Positions 1 through 9,462 are shown, counted from the stretch's first letter. The stretch is DNA of 64,000 nt from CAZUAQ01 sp964618455 (GCA_964618455.1 CAZUAQ010000034.1:1-64000); one strand, 5' to 3'. Translations and numbers: made by a program. Notes: generated by a model not told the origin, from the sequence alone.

Positions 1-107
1 ACATCGCCCTGCTTACCGATACCTCGTAACAAAGCACGGACGGTAAACAGTTACCCGACCCCTTGTGCGGCTAAGCATGTTGTCAAAGTGGCCGTAAAGG
101 ATGCGTT

Positions 108-683
108 ATGGCAATAAGGATAAGAGCAACTGTGATCGCGCTCCTCATGAGTGTGCCCTTGCTAAGCATATGCAGTTGCAGGAATTCTAATCCAGAAGCG
201 AAGTATGTCGATAATATGAGCCTCATCGATAACTATGTATACGGTTGCGGCCTATCCAAGGACCGAGAGATAATTTACGTGATCTTTGCCAGGAACGAAG
301 CCACTCCTAACACGGGACCCGATACCTCTGCTGTTTCTCAAGCGGGTGACCGTTCCGTGACTAAGAAGAGCGGCGAGCGTCGGATACAAAACACCTACCA
401 GCTCACGGATGATATACAATTCACTTTTAATTACTCATCGTTTACCCCGGAGGAGTTGACCTTTGATGGTGTAGCGTATGATCTCCGAAAGGGTTATGTC
501 TTCCTGGCGGAGCCTGGAGCGCAGGGCGCGATAATCCACCAGTTCGATCCGGCGGATTACACCGAGAATGCCGATGACTTGATGCAACTTATGCCGGAAG
601 GCAGGTCGAACGGATATCGAGAGGCAAGCAGAACAATCGCCAAGACGATTACGCCGGTCAAGGAGTACATCTGGCCGGAGTGA
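108..683 (+). CDS. Hypothetical lipoprotein
   Basis: A 191-residue protein of unknown function. The N-terminus has basic residues (RIR), a hydrophobic stretch and a Cys-containing cleavage region (L-S-I-C-S-C, residues 19-24), so it is probably exported and lipid-anchored. The mature part is polar, with a Ser/Thr/Lys-rich linker near residues 75-95 and a compact C-terminal half. An AAAGGA ribosome binding site lies six bases before the ATG. The base composition is visibly AT-richer than most of the window, and a truncated transposase lies just downstream, so the gene may be acquired. No family is recognised. Confidence 0.6.
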   Translation: MAIRIRATVIALLMSVPLLSICSCRNSNPEAKYVDNMSLIDNYVYGCGLSKDREIIYVIFARNEATPNTGPDTSAVSQAGDRSVTKKSGERRIQNTYQLTDDIQFTFNYSSFTPEELTFDGVAYDLRKGYVFLAEPGAQGAIIHQFDPADYTENADDLMQLMPEGRSNGYREASRTIAKTITPVKEYIWPE

Positions 684-814
684 ATTCTTAAGACTTGGAA
701 CCAGTATCACCAACCGGATTGTCACTGCATCGCCATCACACACTCCGGACATACTGACGCGGGCCAAACCCGGAGGTGGTTCAAATTGTCGTTCCTTCGC
801 TGTTTTTCACGCAT

Positions 815-1636
815 TCAGGCCGCTTTTCGTTCGTAATGGGTAAGGAGGCCGCCGAGCCAATGTTGGCATTGAATGGTCCCGATGTCAACGTCGGGATTTT
901 GAGGAATTGGAGACTCGTGAACACTTGGCGGTCGGTTGTCGAGCCCTTGGTGTGGCCGATACGTATTATAATACATCGCGTACGTCTGGACGATGTAGTT
1001 CACGTGGCTGAGGCCGAAGCAGAGGAAGTGATTCAGGCATTCGCGTTTGAGGCTGCCGATCCAGGATTCGGCATAGCAGTTGGCGACCGGCGCCATGTGA
1101 GGCGTCTTGATCGCGCCGCCATCCGGTCGCTGGAAGAACGCATCGAAGGCGCGCGTGAACTTGGTGTCGCGATCATGGATCAGGTAACGAATATCAATGC
1201 CTTCATCCTCGGCCCACATGCTCACATTCCGCGCCTGCTGCTGAACCCACTCCGCCGTCGGGTTGAAAGTGCCCGGCGAGACGAAGACCTTTCGGCTGGC
1301 GAGGTGAATAAAAGCCAACGTGTAAGCGCTCTTTCTGCCGAAGGGCGTCCAGATCGTCTTGCAGAAGAAGTCGCAGGCGACCATCACGTTCATGTGAATC
1401 GCGATGAACGTTCGCCAGGACGAGTCGTGGCCTTTAGGGGCATGCCGATCGGGATCGGGCAGGATCATCTCGTCGGTCAAGACCCGACGGATCGAACTGC
1501 GGCTGGTCCGGACGGCCAGCTTCTTCAATTCACCCAGGATGCGCCGAACGCCCCAGCCCGGATTCTCGCGGGCCAGCCGGAGAATCAGCTCCCGCAGCGA
1601 CCGGGGCAGCCCCGTGCCGTGAAACAGTGTCGCTGA
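815..1636 (-). pseudogene. Truncated integrase-core transposase (rve domain)
   Basis: The reading frame encodes a helix-turn-helix segment (RELILRLARENPGWGVRRI) followed by an rve integrase core. Candidate catalytic acids are the Asp in ACDFF, the Asp in LIHDRDTKF and the Glu in CYAESWIGSLKREC, and the C-terminus has the usual YNTYRPHQGL motif. A TGA at 1637-1639 closes the frame before any good start codon, and the N-terminal part normal for these roughly 350-residue proteins is missing. An internal ATG at 1528 would give 237 residues without most of the DNA-binding domain. It is best read as a 5'-truncated relic. I found no terminal inverted repeats. Confidence 0.75.
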
Positions 1637-1761
1637 TCAAAGCAGTTATCGGACTTCAGGCGGCGATCAAGAAACACCTGACGGTTTTCCGATAGAATCT
1701 AAGAGGGGAGTGGATTGATCCACAGGAGTGAATTGCGTCACCGGGTCCCGAGGAACCTGTC

Positions 1762-2079
1762 ATGTCATCGCTGCCCCCCAACATCGCCGGCTCCATTCTG
1801 CAGAGCAATCTGACCCAGCGTCAGATCACGCAGCTCCGCGAGCGGGAGCGTACGCAGCAGCACCACGCCGAACGGCAGCAGGTCGACGCCATCGATGAAA
1901 AGGATTCGACGGTCGAGACCACCGACGAGGACACCCGCGTCGACACCGATGCCGAAGGCGGGGGGAGCCAGGGTCGCGCCTTCACGGGCGAAGAAGACGA
2001 GCAGCCCCAGGACGACACCGCCTCACCGACCACCGACCCCAAGGGCCAGAGCGGCCATCACATCGACCTCGAAGCGTAG
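1762..2079 (+). CDS. Small acidic hypothetical protein
   Basis: A 105-residue, highly charged, probably disordered protein. The N-terminus (SSLPPNIAGSILQSNLTQRQ) is followed by a Gln/Arg-rich helical stretch at about 20-45 and an acidic tail that ends HHIDLEA. Small proteins with an LPPxIAGSILQ start and an HIDL-type end occur in planctomycetes, as I recall, but I know of no function. It is cytoplasmic by appearance, with no signal peptide or membrane segment. It stands alone between the transposase relic and the convergent acyltransferase gene. Confidence 0.55.
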   Translation: MSSLPPNIAGSILQSNLTQRQITQLRERERTQQHHAERQQVDAIDEKDSTVETTDEDTRVDTDAEGGGSQGRAFTGEEDEQPQDDTASPTTDPKGQSGHHIDLEA

Positions 2080-2202
2080 CCGACGAGCCTCCGCAGGGTC
2101 TCCTGCAATCATGCCGCGCCGCACGCAGGCCTGGACGAATCCATCGACCGCCGCATCCGCCACGAAGCGAAGCGCGTGCCGCATGATGGAGCCAAACGGG
2201 CG

Positions 2203-3294
2203 TCAACCCTTGCTGATATGATCGGGATACTGCAGCAGATGACGCGCGATGTTGTTGGCGTACTCCTGCATGGCGTTCTGCAGCGAATCACCGCCGGCGG
2301 GGCTGTCGGGATCGACGAGCGGCCCCTTGGGAATCAGGTGGAAGTAATAGTTGCGTTCGGAGACGACGAACCCCTGCAGCACCGGCGCGCCGCAGCGCAG
2401 CGCAATCTGCATCGTCCCGGTGAGAAACTCGCGCTCCTGGTCGAACATCTTCACCTTTGCCCGGCGAAGATGGGCTCCACGATCCCGGCCCACGTCGAGG
2501 GCGCTGCCGACGATGAACCCGTCATGGAAGCAGCGGTAGATGTCGCGCGGGTAGGCGTCCGCGAAGAACAGGCGAATCTCGTTAAGTTCCGGAAAGGTCT
2601 CCTCGTACTTCTCCTGGACGTACCGACGCAAAGCGCCTTCCTTCGGATCGCGAACACCGGCGCAGCGGTAGCCCAGCAACGCCATGATCAGGACCAGCAC
2701 GTGATGCGACCCGTGGTGGGACAGGCAGACATACACGCCTTTCCCGCGCTCGAGGGCCTCGTCGATCAGGTGGCGATCGTGGAACTTGACGCGGTTGAGA
2801 ATCTTGTGGCGGGGCAGTTTGTCGAAAATGAGATAGAACAGTTTGTCCGCCCGGGTCCGCATGAAATAGTTGAGACATGCCCACCGCCGCACCTCGGGAT
2901 CCATCTCCTCGATGCCGGCGCCGATGCTCTTGCGAAGGTGGTCCCAGAACCGGCGGCGTCGCTTGTAGTTGATCAGCCACTCGCAGAAACCGAAGGCCCG
3001 CCCGAAGAGATACAGCCCCTTCAGGGAGAAGCAGCGTGCCCAGGCATACAGGAATCCCCGGACGAACATGAACTTCAGGCGCGTAAACCAACCCAGAACG
3101 GCCGGTTTGCGCTCATGCGCCTCGGAAACGCGATCCCCGGATGAGGCGGTGGGGGATATCGAGTTCTCGGCGATCAGATGTTCTGCACACATGGGCTGGG
3201 TTTCACTTCCGCCTGGGAGGTTCACTTCTGCCTGGGGCAAGGGGCCCTGCCGACGGGTTAACCGCTCACCCGCGTTGACGCATTCTACTTCCAT
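2203..3294 (-). CDS. LpxL/HtrB-like lysophospholipid acyltransferase
   Basis: Predicted membrane-associated acyltransferase of the LpxL/HtrB superfamily, which moves acyl chains onto lipid A precursors or related lipids. The core fits the family: an ALERGKGVYVCLSHHGSHH segment corresponds to the H-x4-D/E catalytic block, although the usual HxGNWE form is altered to SHHGSHH. The block VGSALDVGRDRGAHLRRAKV and the GAPVLQGFVV strand also match. A hydrophobic segment near residues 75-105 may anchor it. The start is uncertain: ATG at 3294 is used, but TTG 3321 and ATG 3192 are possible and the first 65 residues look unconserved. It is divergent from the radical SAM operon. The substrate is unknown. 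Confidence 0.7.
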   Translation of the reverse strand: MEVECVNAGERLTRRQGPLPQAEVNLPGGSETQPMCAEHLIAENSISPTASSGDRVSEAHERKPAVLGWFTRLKFMFVRGFLYAWARCFSLKGLYLFGRAFGFCEWLINYKRRRRFWDHLRKSIGAGIEEMDPEVRRWACLNYFMRTRADKLFYLIFDKLPRHKILNRVKFHDRHLIDEALERGKGVYVCLSHHGSHHVLVLIMALLGYRCAGVRDPKEGALRRYVQEKYEETFPELNEIRLFFADAYPRDIYRCFHDGFIVGSALDVGRDRGAHLRRAKVKMFDQEREFLTGTMQIALRCGAPVLQGFVVSERNYYFHLIPKGPLVDPDSPAGGDSLQNAMQEYANNIARHLLQYPDHISKG

Positions 3295-3502
3295 CCTATC
3301 CCAACCGGTCACTATCGCCAAGAAGATGCCCGAAACAGCGAGGGCAGTCGGCGGCGAAGCGTCCGGCGGATGGGCACGATGCCGTTCGGGGAATACAATC
3401 CGACTCGGGTAGGTTGAAATACGAGCATCGCTGTATCCACTGAATGATGTTCTCCCAGGGAATGTGCCTCGCGAGGGATCAACGCAGAGCAGGAGCGATT
3501 GT

Positions 3503-4450
3503 ATGGGTTGCGAACAGGCAGAGACGTCATCGGCTCCTCACGTCCCGATGTTGGGACTCGAGAACGTCTGGTTTCAGATCACGGGCACGCTCTGCAATCT
3601 CCGATGCACGCATTGCTTCATCAGTTGTGCTCCCGACAATCATGCCTTCGAGTTCATGAGCCCGTCGCAGGTGCAGGCCGGCATCGACGAAGCGCTCGAA
3701 CTCGGCGTCAAGGGATTTTACTTCACAGGCGGTGAGCCGTTCATGCATCCGCAGATCGGCGAGGTTCTGACGGCGGTTTTGCGCCATCGCCCGACGACCG
3801 TGCTGACCAACGCCATGCTGTTCAAGGAAAGCGTGTTGCGGGAAATTGCGGCGGTCCGCGACGAGACCGGACACGCGATGACCTTTCGCGTCAGCCTCGA
3901 CGGCCACACGGAAGAGATGAACGACGCCTTGCGGGGCGAGGGCGTGTTCCGCAAGACGCTGGACGGTGTGGAACAACTGCTCAGCCACGGATTTCGACCC
4001 ATCATCACGATCGTGCGGACGTGGGAGGGGTGTGACGAAAGCGTGCTCGCGGATTTCGTCAAAATGCTTGAAGGGCGGGGCTATGACGAGCCCCGTCTGA
4101 AGATCCTGCCGACCCTTCAACTCGGCGCTGAAGCCGAACGGCACGGGGCGTATCCTCCCTGTGCAAAGGTCACGCACGAGATGATGGACGGCTACGACGC
4201 CTCCCAGTTACTCTGCAGCAACTCGCGGCTGGTGACGGATCGGGGCGTGTGGGTGTGCCCGATTCTTCTCGATACGCCCGAGGCGCGCATGGGCAATACG
4301 CTGGCCGAGTCGATGACTTCGTATCCGTTGCGCCACGCCGCCTGCTTCACGTGCTATCAGAACGGGGCGATCTGCTCGAACAGCGAAGCCCCGTGTGCCG
4401 AGCAGGCCGTTCCCGCCGCCGGCTCGAAGCAGGGCGGATGCTCGGGCTGA
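3503..4450 (+). CDS. Radical SAM protein with C-terminal Cys-rich (SPASM-like) region
   Basis: A 315-residue radical SAM enzyme. The [4Fe-4S]/SAM motif is CNLRCTHC and the SAM-binding GGEP motif is YFTGGEPF. The C-terminal part has Cys clusters (LLCSNSR, GVWVCPILL, ACFTCYQNGAIC) typical of SPASM or twitch auxiliary-cluster domains. ATG 3503 is chosen because AGGAG at 3491-3495 sits seven bases upstream. It is the first gene of an apparent operon with a methyltransferase (40 bp gap) and an FAD reductase, opposite a type III polyketide synthase, so it may modify the polyketide or a linked substrate. The substrate is unknown. Confidence 0.85.
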   Translation: MGCEQAETSSAPHVPMLGLENVWFQITGTLCNLRCTHCFISCAPDNHAFEFMSPSQVQAGIDEALELGVKGFYFTGGEPFMHPQIGEVLTAVLRHRPTTVLTNAMLFKESVLREIAAVRDETGHAMTFRVSLDGHTEEMNDALRGEGVFRKTLDGVEQLLSHGFRPIITIVRTWEGCDESVLADFVKMLEGRGYDEPRLKILPTLQLGAEAERHGAYPPCAKVTHEMMDGYDASQLLCSNSRLVTDRGVWVCPILLDTPEARMGNTLAESMTSYPLRHAACFTCYQNGAICSNSEAPCAEQAVPAAGSKQGGCSG

Positions 4451-4490
4451 GCAAGTCCCGATCCATGATTCACGTCCACGAGGATGATGC

Positions 4491-5213
4491 ATGCCGGTAA
4501 GCCTCGATCTCAATGCCCGCGTGCGGGAAGACGAGCGGATGGACGACCCCGCGTTGGACCGCCGTTCGCACCTTGCCGCTCTGCGCGGACTCTCGCGGAT
4601 CAACTGGATCAGCCGAAGCGCCTCGGCCTTGTGGCCGCACATCCGATCGCTCGCGTCCCGATTGAACCGCCCGGTGCGCGTTCTCGATGTCGCCACGGGA
4701 GGCGGAGACATTCCGCTCGGCCTGGGCGCGCTCGCCCGTCGTGAAGACCGTCCCCTCGACATCGCCGCCTGCGACATCAGCCGTCGAGCCATCGCCGTCA
4801 CCCGCGCCCGCATGATCAGGGCGGGACTTGCCGGACACTTCTTCATTGCCGACGCGGTCAACGGCGACATCCCCGCGGAGTACGACGTCCTGACCTCCAC
4901 GCTCTTTCTCCATCACCTCGAGCGCGAGCAGGCGATCACGTTTCTGTCACGTATGCAGCAGGCGGCGAAGCACATGGTCCTCGTCGATGATCTCCGCCGC
5001 TGCGTCATGGGGGCGTGCGTGACCTACCTGGGCACGCGTGTGCTGTCGCGCTCACCGGTGGTTCATACGGACGGCATGCGCTCAGTCCGCGCCGCCTTCA
5101 CGCCGGACGAGATATGCGAGCTTGCCCGGGCGGCCGGGATGGAAAATGCAACGGTCACCCCTCACTGGCCGTGGCGGCACCTGCTGCGTTGGCAACGCGG
5201 GGAAACACCATGA
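4491..5213 (+). CDS. Class I SAM-dependent methyltransferase
   Basis: A 240-residue methyltransferase with a Rossmann fold. Motif I is VLDVATGGGDIPLGLG (near residues 64-79), motif II ends in AACDIS, and the post-II region VLTSTLFLHHLE is typical of small-molecule methyltransferases. The gene overlaps the next one by ATGA at 5210-5213, so the two are translationally coupled. Together with the FAD reductase and the convergent type III polyketide synthase it forms a triad I recall from several bacterial phyla, where the methyltransferase is thought to act on the polyketide product. A role in O- or C-methylation of that product is inferred. Confidence 0.85.
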   Translation: MPVSLDLNARVREDERMDDPALDRRSHLAALRGLSRINWISRSASALWPHIRSLASRLNRPVRVLDVATGGGDIPLGLGALARREDRPLDIAACDISRRAIAVTRARMIRAGLAGHFFIADAVNGDIPAEYDVLTSTLFLHHLEREQAITFLSRMQQAAKHMVLVDDLRRCVMGACVTYLGTRVLSRSPVVHTDGMRSVRAAFTPDEICELARAAGMENATVTPHWPWRHLLRWQRGETP

Positions 5214-6382
5214 ACTCGATACCGGCTGGTCTATCTTTGCGAGAGGCGGCGGACGTGTTGTGGGATGTTGTGGTGGTCGGCGCCGGTCCCGCCGGGGCGA
5301 TGGCCGCGCGCGAATCGGCACGGCGAGGGTATCAGGTGCTCCTGGTGGACAAGACCGATTTCCCACGCTGGAAGATCTGCGGGTGCTGCCTGAACGGCGC
5401 GGCTGTGGCGGTGTTGGACGCCACGGGGCTGGGCCATCTTCCCGAGTCGTTGAACGCGGTGCGGCTGAGCGAAGTGGAACTCGCCGCCGGCGGGGTCCGG
5501 TCGCGACTCGACCTGCCCGGAGGATACAGCCTCTCCCGGGAGCGGCTCGACTACGCTTTGATCCGCGAGGCGATGAAAGCCGGTTGCCGATTCCTGCCGT
5601 CCACAAAGTGCTCATGGCAGGCGGGCGGGCCGGAGGGTACCGAACTCGAACTCGGAGGCAGAGCCGATGCCGTGGCCGTGCGGACGCGCTGGGTGCTGGC
5701 GGCGGACGGACTGGCGGCGGGTTTCACGCGACATATTCCAGGTATCGTCTGCCGACAGCGGCGGGGGGCGCGACTGGGGGCGGGCGTGACGTTCGAGATG
5801 GCCGATCCGGCCGTACGCAGGAACGCGATCCACATGACGGTCGGCCGTGGCGGGTATGTCGGCATGGTCCGTCTGGAGGATGGGCGGTTGAACGTCGCCG
5901 CCGCGTTTGATCCGCAGTGGGTCAAGGAGGCCGGTGGTCTTGCCGCCGCCGCGCAGGGTATTCTCAATCAGGCGGGGGTGAAGCTGCGCTTCCCGGAAGG
6001 CGATCAACGCTGGCAGGGCACGCCGCCGCTGACGCGGATCTATTCGCCACCGCGCGACGCACGCGTCCTGTTGATCGGCGATGCCGCCGGGTACGTCGAA
6101 CCGTTCACCGGCGAGGGCATGGCGTGGGCACTGGCCAGTGGGGCGGCAGTGGTGCCGATCCTGCAACGCGCGCTGACCGATCCCCATTTCGATGGACAGG
6201 ATGCGTGGCAGCGGCGCTATCGTGTTGTCCTCGGCCGGCGCCAATGGAGCTGCCGTCTGCTCGCCGCGCTTCTGCGCCGTCCGCGCCTCATCGGGCTCGG
6301 GCTTCGTGTGCTTGATCGCATGCCCGCGCTGGCCCGGCCGTACCTGCGGCGGCTCAATCGCCAGGCGACGCTTCCGGCCTGA
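5210..6382 (+). CDS. FAD-dependent oxidoreductase (geranylgeranyl-reductase-like)
   Basis: A 390-residue flavoprotein of the geranylgeranyl reductase/halogenase-like group. The N-terminal dinucleotide-binding motif is VVVGAGPAGAMAARESARRG, followed by LLVDK, and the second FAD motif is VLLIGDAAGYVEPFTGEGMA. A CGCC pair in WKICGCCLNG lies after the FAD motif at the position where family members keep a conserved Cys. ATG 5210 is chosen over upstream starts because of the ATGA overlap with the methyltransferase and because the Rossmann fold begins about 20 residues later. The 3' end overlaps the convergent polyketide synthase gene by 29 bp. It is likely to reduce or oxidise the polyketide product. 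Confidence 0.85.
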   Translation: MNSIPAGLSLREAADVLWDVVVVGAGPAGAMAARESARRGYQVLLVDKTDFPRWKICGCCLNGAAVAVLDATGLGHLPESLNAVRLSEVELAAGGVRSRLDLPGGYSLSRERLDYALIREAMKAGCRFLPSTKCSWQAGGPEGTELELGGRADAVAVRTRWVLAADGLAAGFTRHIPGIVCRQRRGARLGAGVTFEMADPAVRRNAIHMTVGRGGYVGMVRLEDGRLNVAAAFDPQWVKEAGGLAAAAQGILNQAGVKLRFPEGDQRWQGTPPLTRIYSPPRDARVLLIGDAAGYVEPFTGEGMAWALASGAAVVPILQRALTDPHFDGQDAWQRRYRVVLGRRQWSCRLLAALLRRPRLIGLGLRVLDRMPALARPYLRRLNRQATLPA

Positions 6383-7490
6383 GATCCAGCAACGCCAGTT
6401 CAATCGTCAGCCCCGGACCGAAGGCCATCGCCAGGCAGAGCCCCCGCGCGCCCTTGCGAATCACGCGGTCCAGAATGAAGAAGATTGTCGACGACGACAT
6501 GTTGCCGTAATCGCGCAGGACGGCGCGCGAATCATCGAGCCGGTCGGGAGCGAGTTCCAACGCTTCCTGCACGCGATCCACGATCTGCGGTCCGCCGGGG
6601 TGCACGAGGTAGTGCTCGATCTCGCTTCGTTCATGTCCATGCTCGGCAAGGAACGCATCGATGGTCTCGGCGATGCAGTCCCCGAGCGTGTCCGGCAGTT
6701 CCCGGGCCAGTTCCAGCCGCAGGCCGCAGTCGTCGGCGAACCACACCATCTGGTCCGCCACTTCCGGCAGCGTCAGGCAAGCGCCCGCCACCACGGCGGC
6801 GACGCCCGGCTCCCGGCTGAGCCACGTCAGGGTCGCCCCGTCGGCGAACAGCATGTTGGCGGTGATCTGATCCATCGCGTCGCTGTACTGGAAGTGCATG
6901 GACGAGAGTTCGCACGTCACGACGATCGCATCGCACTGCGAAGGCTCGAGTTGACGCACCAGCCGCAGCGCCGCCAGCCCTGCCGAGCAACCCATGAATC
7001 CCAGGTTCCATCGATGTGCCTTCGACAGGATCGGCGCGGCGTCGAGCACCGGACGCTCCAGGCCCGGCGAGGAGGCGTGCGTGCAGCTCACGGTGATCAG
7101 CGATCGCGCACTCGCAAAGGCCTCGTCGGGCATATCGTGGACGAGCCGTCGCAGCAGTCCATCGGCCGCCTGGTCGAAACGCCGTCCGCGAAAACCCATG
7201 CCCGGCCCGTTGGGCAGTTCCGCCGCCGGCAGATAGAGCGGCGGCTCGGAGCTCTCCTCGTCCTGCCACTCGAGCGCCGCAAGATAGCGCTGTTGAATCG
7301 TCGTCTGCTTGGCCAGCCGCCGAAGAAAGCGCCTTGAGCGTTCCTCGGTGTAGACCACCTCCATCCGCCGCGCCGCCTCAACCTGCGTCATCGCCCGGGA
7401 CGGCACTGCCGTCGCGATGCGATGGAGATACAGCATCGAACTGCGGGCGCTTGTTTCGGGAGACGGGGAATCCGGTCCGGAATCTGTCAT
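6354..7490 (-). CDS. Type III polyketide synthase (chalcone/stilbene synthase family)
   Basis: A 378-residue thiolase-fold condensing enzyme that would extend an acyl-CoA starter with malonyl-CoA. The Cys-His-Asn triad is visible: Cys168 in NLGFMGCSAGLAALRL, His297 in YLVHPGGPQIVD and Asn330 in DYGNMSSSTIFFIL. Length and motif spacing match bacterial members such as BpsA/PKS18-type enzymes. It is transcribed towards the radical SAM - methyltransferase - FAD reductase operon and overlaps it by 29 bp at the 3' ends, so the two transcripts are antisense there. The product (pyrone, resorcinol or other) cannot be told from the sequence. Confidence 0.92.
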   Translation of the reverse strand: MTDSGPDSPSPETSARSSMLYLHRIATAVPSRAMTQVEAARRMEVVYTEERSRRFLRRLAKQTTIQQRYLAALEWQDEESSEPPLYLPAAELPNGPGMGFRGRRFDQAADGLLRRLVHDMPDEAFASARSLITVSCTHASSPGLERPVLDAAPILSKAHRWNLGFMGCSAGLAALRLVRQLEPSQCDAIVVTCELSSMHFQYSDAMDQITANMLFADGATLTWLSREPGVAAVVAGACLTLPEVADQMVWFADDCGLRLELARELPDTLGDCIAETIDAFLAEHGHERSEIEHYLVHPGGPQIVDRVQEALELAPDRLDDSRAVLRDYGNMSSSTIFFILDRVIRKGARGLCLAMAFGPGLTIELALLDLRPEASPGD

Positions 7491-7597
7491 GCTTCACCTG
7501 TGGAGAGTATCGACCCGCAGAGATATTAGCATGATCGGCATGATTCGACGATGTGGATTATTCGAGATGCGCACGCCACGGGGCCGCTGAGTCGCAA

Positions 7598-9199
7598 TTA
7601 GCGCCATTCGGCTGGATAGATGTAGGAGATGCTTCCTCCACCGCTTCCTCCGCCCCCTCCGCCTTGAGGGGTGGCTATGCCGTAAATGCTGATGGAGCGG
7701 GTCGGCGAGGAGTCAGATGGCCCCCAAGGGGCGGAGAATCCGTTGTCGACAGCATCGCGATCTTTCGTTCGGGATTGTCCACTCGACGTGTACTTGTAGT
7801 ACATGTTATTGTGTTCGAAAGCGAGCGCGAGCCAATACGTACCCGCATTCAGTGCCGTCGGTCCGATGCTGATCTCGTGCCAGTGGAAAGAGTTACTCCC
7901 GACGGCTTCGACCGTGGTTTCCGCGATCAGTGTTCCGGGCTCTCCTCCGCTGTCGGCATAAATGGCGTATCGCAGTTTCTTCGGGGACGGTCCCTTCACA
8001 TAGGCGGAGATGGCAGTGAGTGTTGCGTCTTGACCCAGCGTGACCTGCGTTGCCAGTTGAGTATTCTGAACAGACTTCTGGTCTGAGGAATACTCGCTCG
8101 TATTGCCGAAATCGATCGGTGTCGGGGAACTGGGGGTACTTGCCGCCCATTGCAGCGTATTCTTCAGGAAGGTCACCCCGTCGGCATTCAGCGCGCTCAC
8201 TTCGAATGTGCTCAAGCCCCACGGAAGGATAACGCGTCGGCCCGCAGCGGGCGAGCCATCGATTAACGTTCCGCCTTGCTCGACGATCGTGAAGCTGGCA
8301 TCGCTTGAGGAGGGGCGTTCGGCAAGAAACACGGCGCCCGCCGCCAGCGTGCCCGTCTGCGTCCTGAGTGATTGCGAAGAGGTCAGGATCGTCAGGTTGC
8401 CTGTGGAGAAGGAAGAAGTGATCTCGTGCGTATTATCCACGATGTCAATAGTCGTTCCACTGTACGTCCCGTGGCTCGAAGCAAGAGAGAAGTCGTCATA
8501 GAGGCCATTTTCCTCATTGACAATCCCGATTTCCGCGTCATCGATCTTTGAAGCAGTCAGGGACGTGTCCACATCGCTGGATATGTAAATGAGAGTGTTT
8601 TCCGTGATGGCATCATCAAAATCAGAATGGCTGTCGTCGGAGTCAATCAGGTTGACCTTGTAGCCCCATGATTCGAACAAATCGACGCGATCCTCATCCT
8701 GGTCCTTCAGGTTCGCGGGATTCGGCACCACGAAGAGCATGTTTGTCGTCGGCACGGCGACCGGTGTGACCACGGCTCGCGCCACGTGTGTCACGCCGTT
8801 TACCGTGCCCGTCGAGGTCAGCGTCAGCAGATCGGTCTCGTCGTCGGTGAGATCGCCGTCGCCGTCCACGTCGCCATCGTGGTCCGTATCGATGCCGTCC
8901 TCACCCAGCACCGTGATCGTCCCGCCCAGCAGGGCCGCACCGTTGATCCACATGCCGTCGGACTGCACCGTCCGCCAGTCGTCGTTCGAGCGGATGTACC
9001 CGAGGGCCAGTTCAATGCCCGATTCCGCCACCATGCGCGCCTTGTCTTTGGCCACGATGTTCTCGGCGATGGCGAGCGAAGTGCTCTGGCTGGCCACGAA
9101 CCCATAGCCCACGATGGCGGCCAATGCCACCACCAGAATGGCGTACATCATCGCCACGGCGGGGCGGCGAAGTCGAAAGGGCAGGCGGTGGCGGCGCAT
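7598..9199 (-). CDS. PilX-like pilus-associated protein with Ca-binding-type Asp repeats
   Basis: A 533-residue exported protein. The N-terminus is basic, then has one hydrophobic helix (MMYAILVVALAAIVGYGFVA) and the segment ARMVAESGIELAL, which is typical of PilX-like minor-pilin assembly proteins. An Asp-rich stretch (DTDHDGDVDGDGDLTDDETD, near residues 104-123) resembles calcium-binding EF-hand or thrombospondin type 3 loops. The rest is a Ser/Thr-rich beta-sandwich-like exoprotein ending in a poly-Gly segment and PAEWR. GGGAG six bases before the ATG supports the start. It is remote from the pilus operon at 24749-30720 but probably uses the same machine. Confidence 0.7.
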   Translation of the reverse strand: MRRHRLPFRLRRPAVAMMYAILVVALAAIVGYGFVASQSTSLAIAENIVAKDKARMVAESGIELALGYIRSNDDWRTVQSDGMWINGAALLGGTITVLGEDGIDTDHDGDVDGDGDLTDDETDLLTLTSTGTVNGVTHVARAVVTPVAVPTTNMLFVVPNPANLKDQDEDRVDLFESWGYKVNLIDSDDSHSDFDDAITENTLIYISSDVDTSLTASKIDDAEIGIVNEENGLYDDFSLASSHGTYSGTTIDIVDNTHEITSSFSTGNLTILTSSQSLRTQTGTLAAGAVFLAERPSSSDASFTIVEQGGTLIDGSPAAGRRVILPWGLSTFEVSALNADGVTFLKNTLQWAASTPSSPTPIDFGNTSEYSSDQKSVQNTQLATQVTLGQDATLTAISAYVKGPSPKKLRYAIYADSGGEPGTLIAETTVEAVGSNSFHWHEISIGPTALNAGTYWLALAFEHNNMYYKYTSSGQSRTKDRDAVDNGFSAPWGPSDSSPTRSISIYGIATPQGGGGGGSGGGSISYIYPAEWR

Positions 9200-9462
9200 G
9201 GCGGCTCCCGGGGGATCGGCGTCATCCTGTAGAGATATCGTTGATTCGGCCGGTCGGATTAAGCGGCAGATAGGGCTTTGACGTGCATCCGCGAAGATCT
9301 CTGACCTGCGGGAAGGTCCTCATCTTTTCCGCATCGGGCATCCGCCGTACACTAAGGGCTGTATGGTCCGATACGGCCGATAAAAGGTCTCCGGATTCGC
9401 ACACGGGGGGACGGTTCGCATGGTGAGGGGCGTCGCCGCCGAGAACGCCGAAAGGTCATCCA

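Noticed and set aside
2..46. Open frame entering from the left edge and ending at TAA 44-46
   Set aside because: Only 14 codons, too short to support a partial gene.
5015..5209. Upstream extension of the FAD reductase
   Set aside because: The extension lies inside the methyltransferase gene in another frame. The Rossmann motif and ATGA coupling place the start at 5210.
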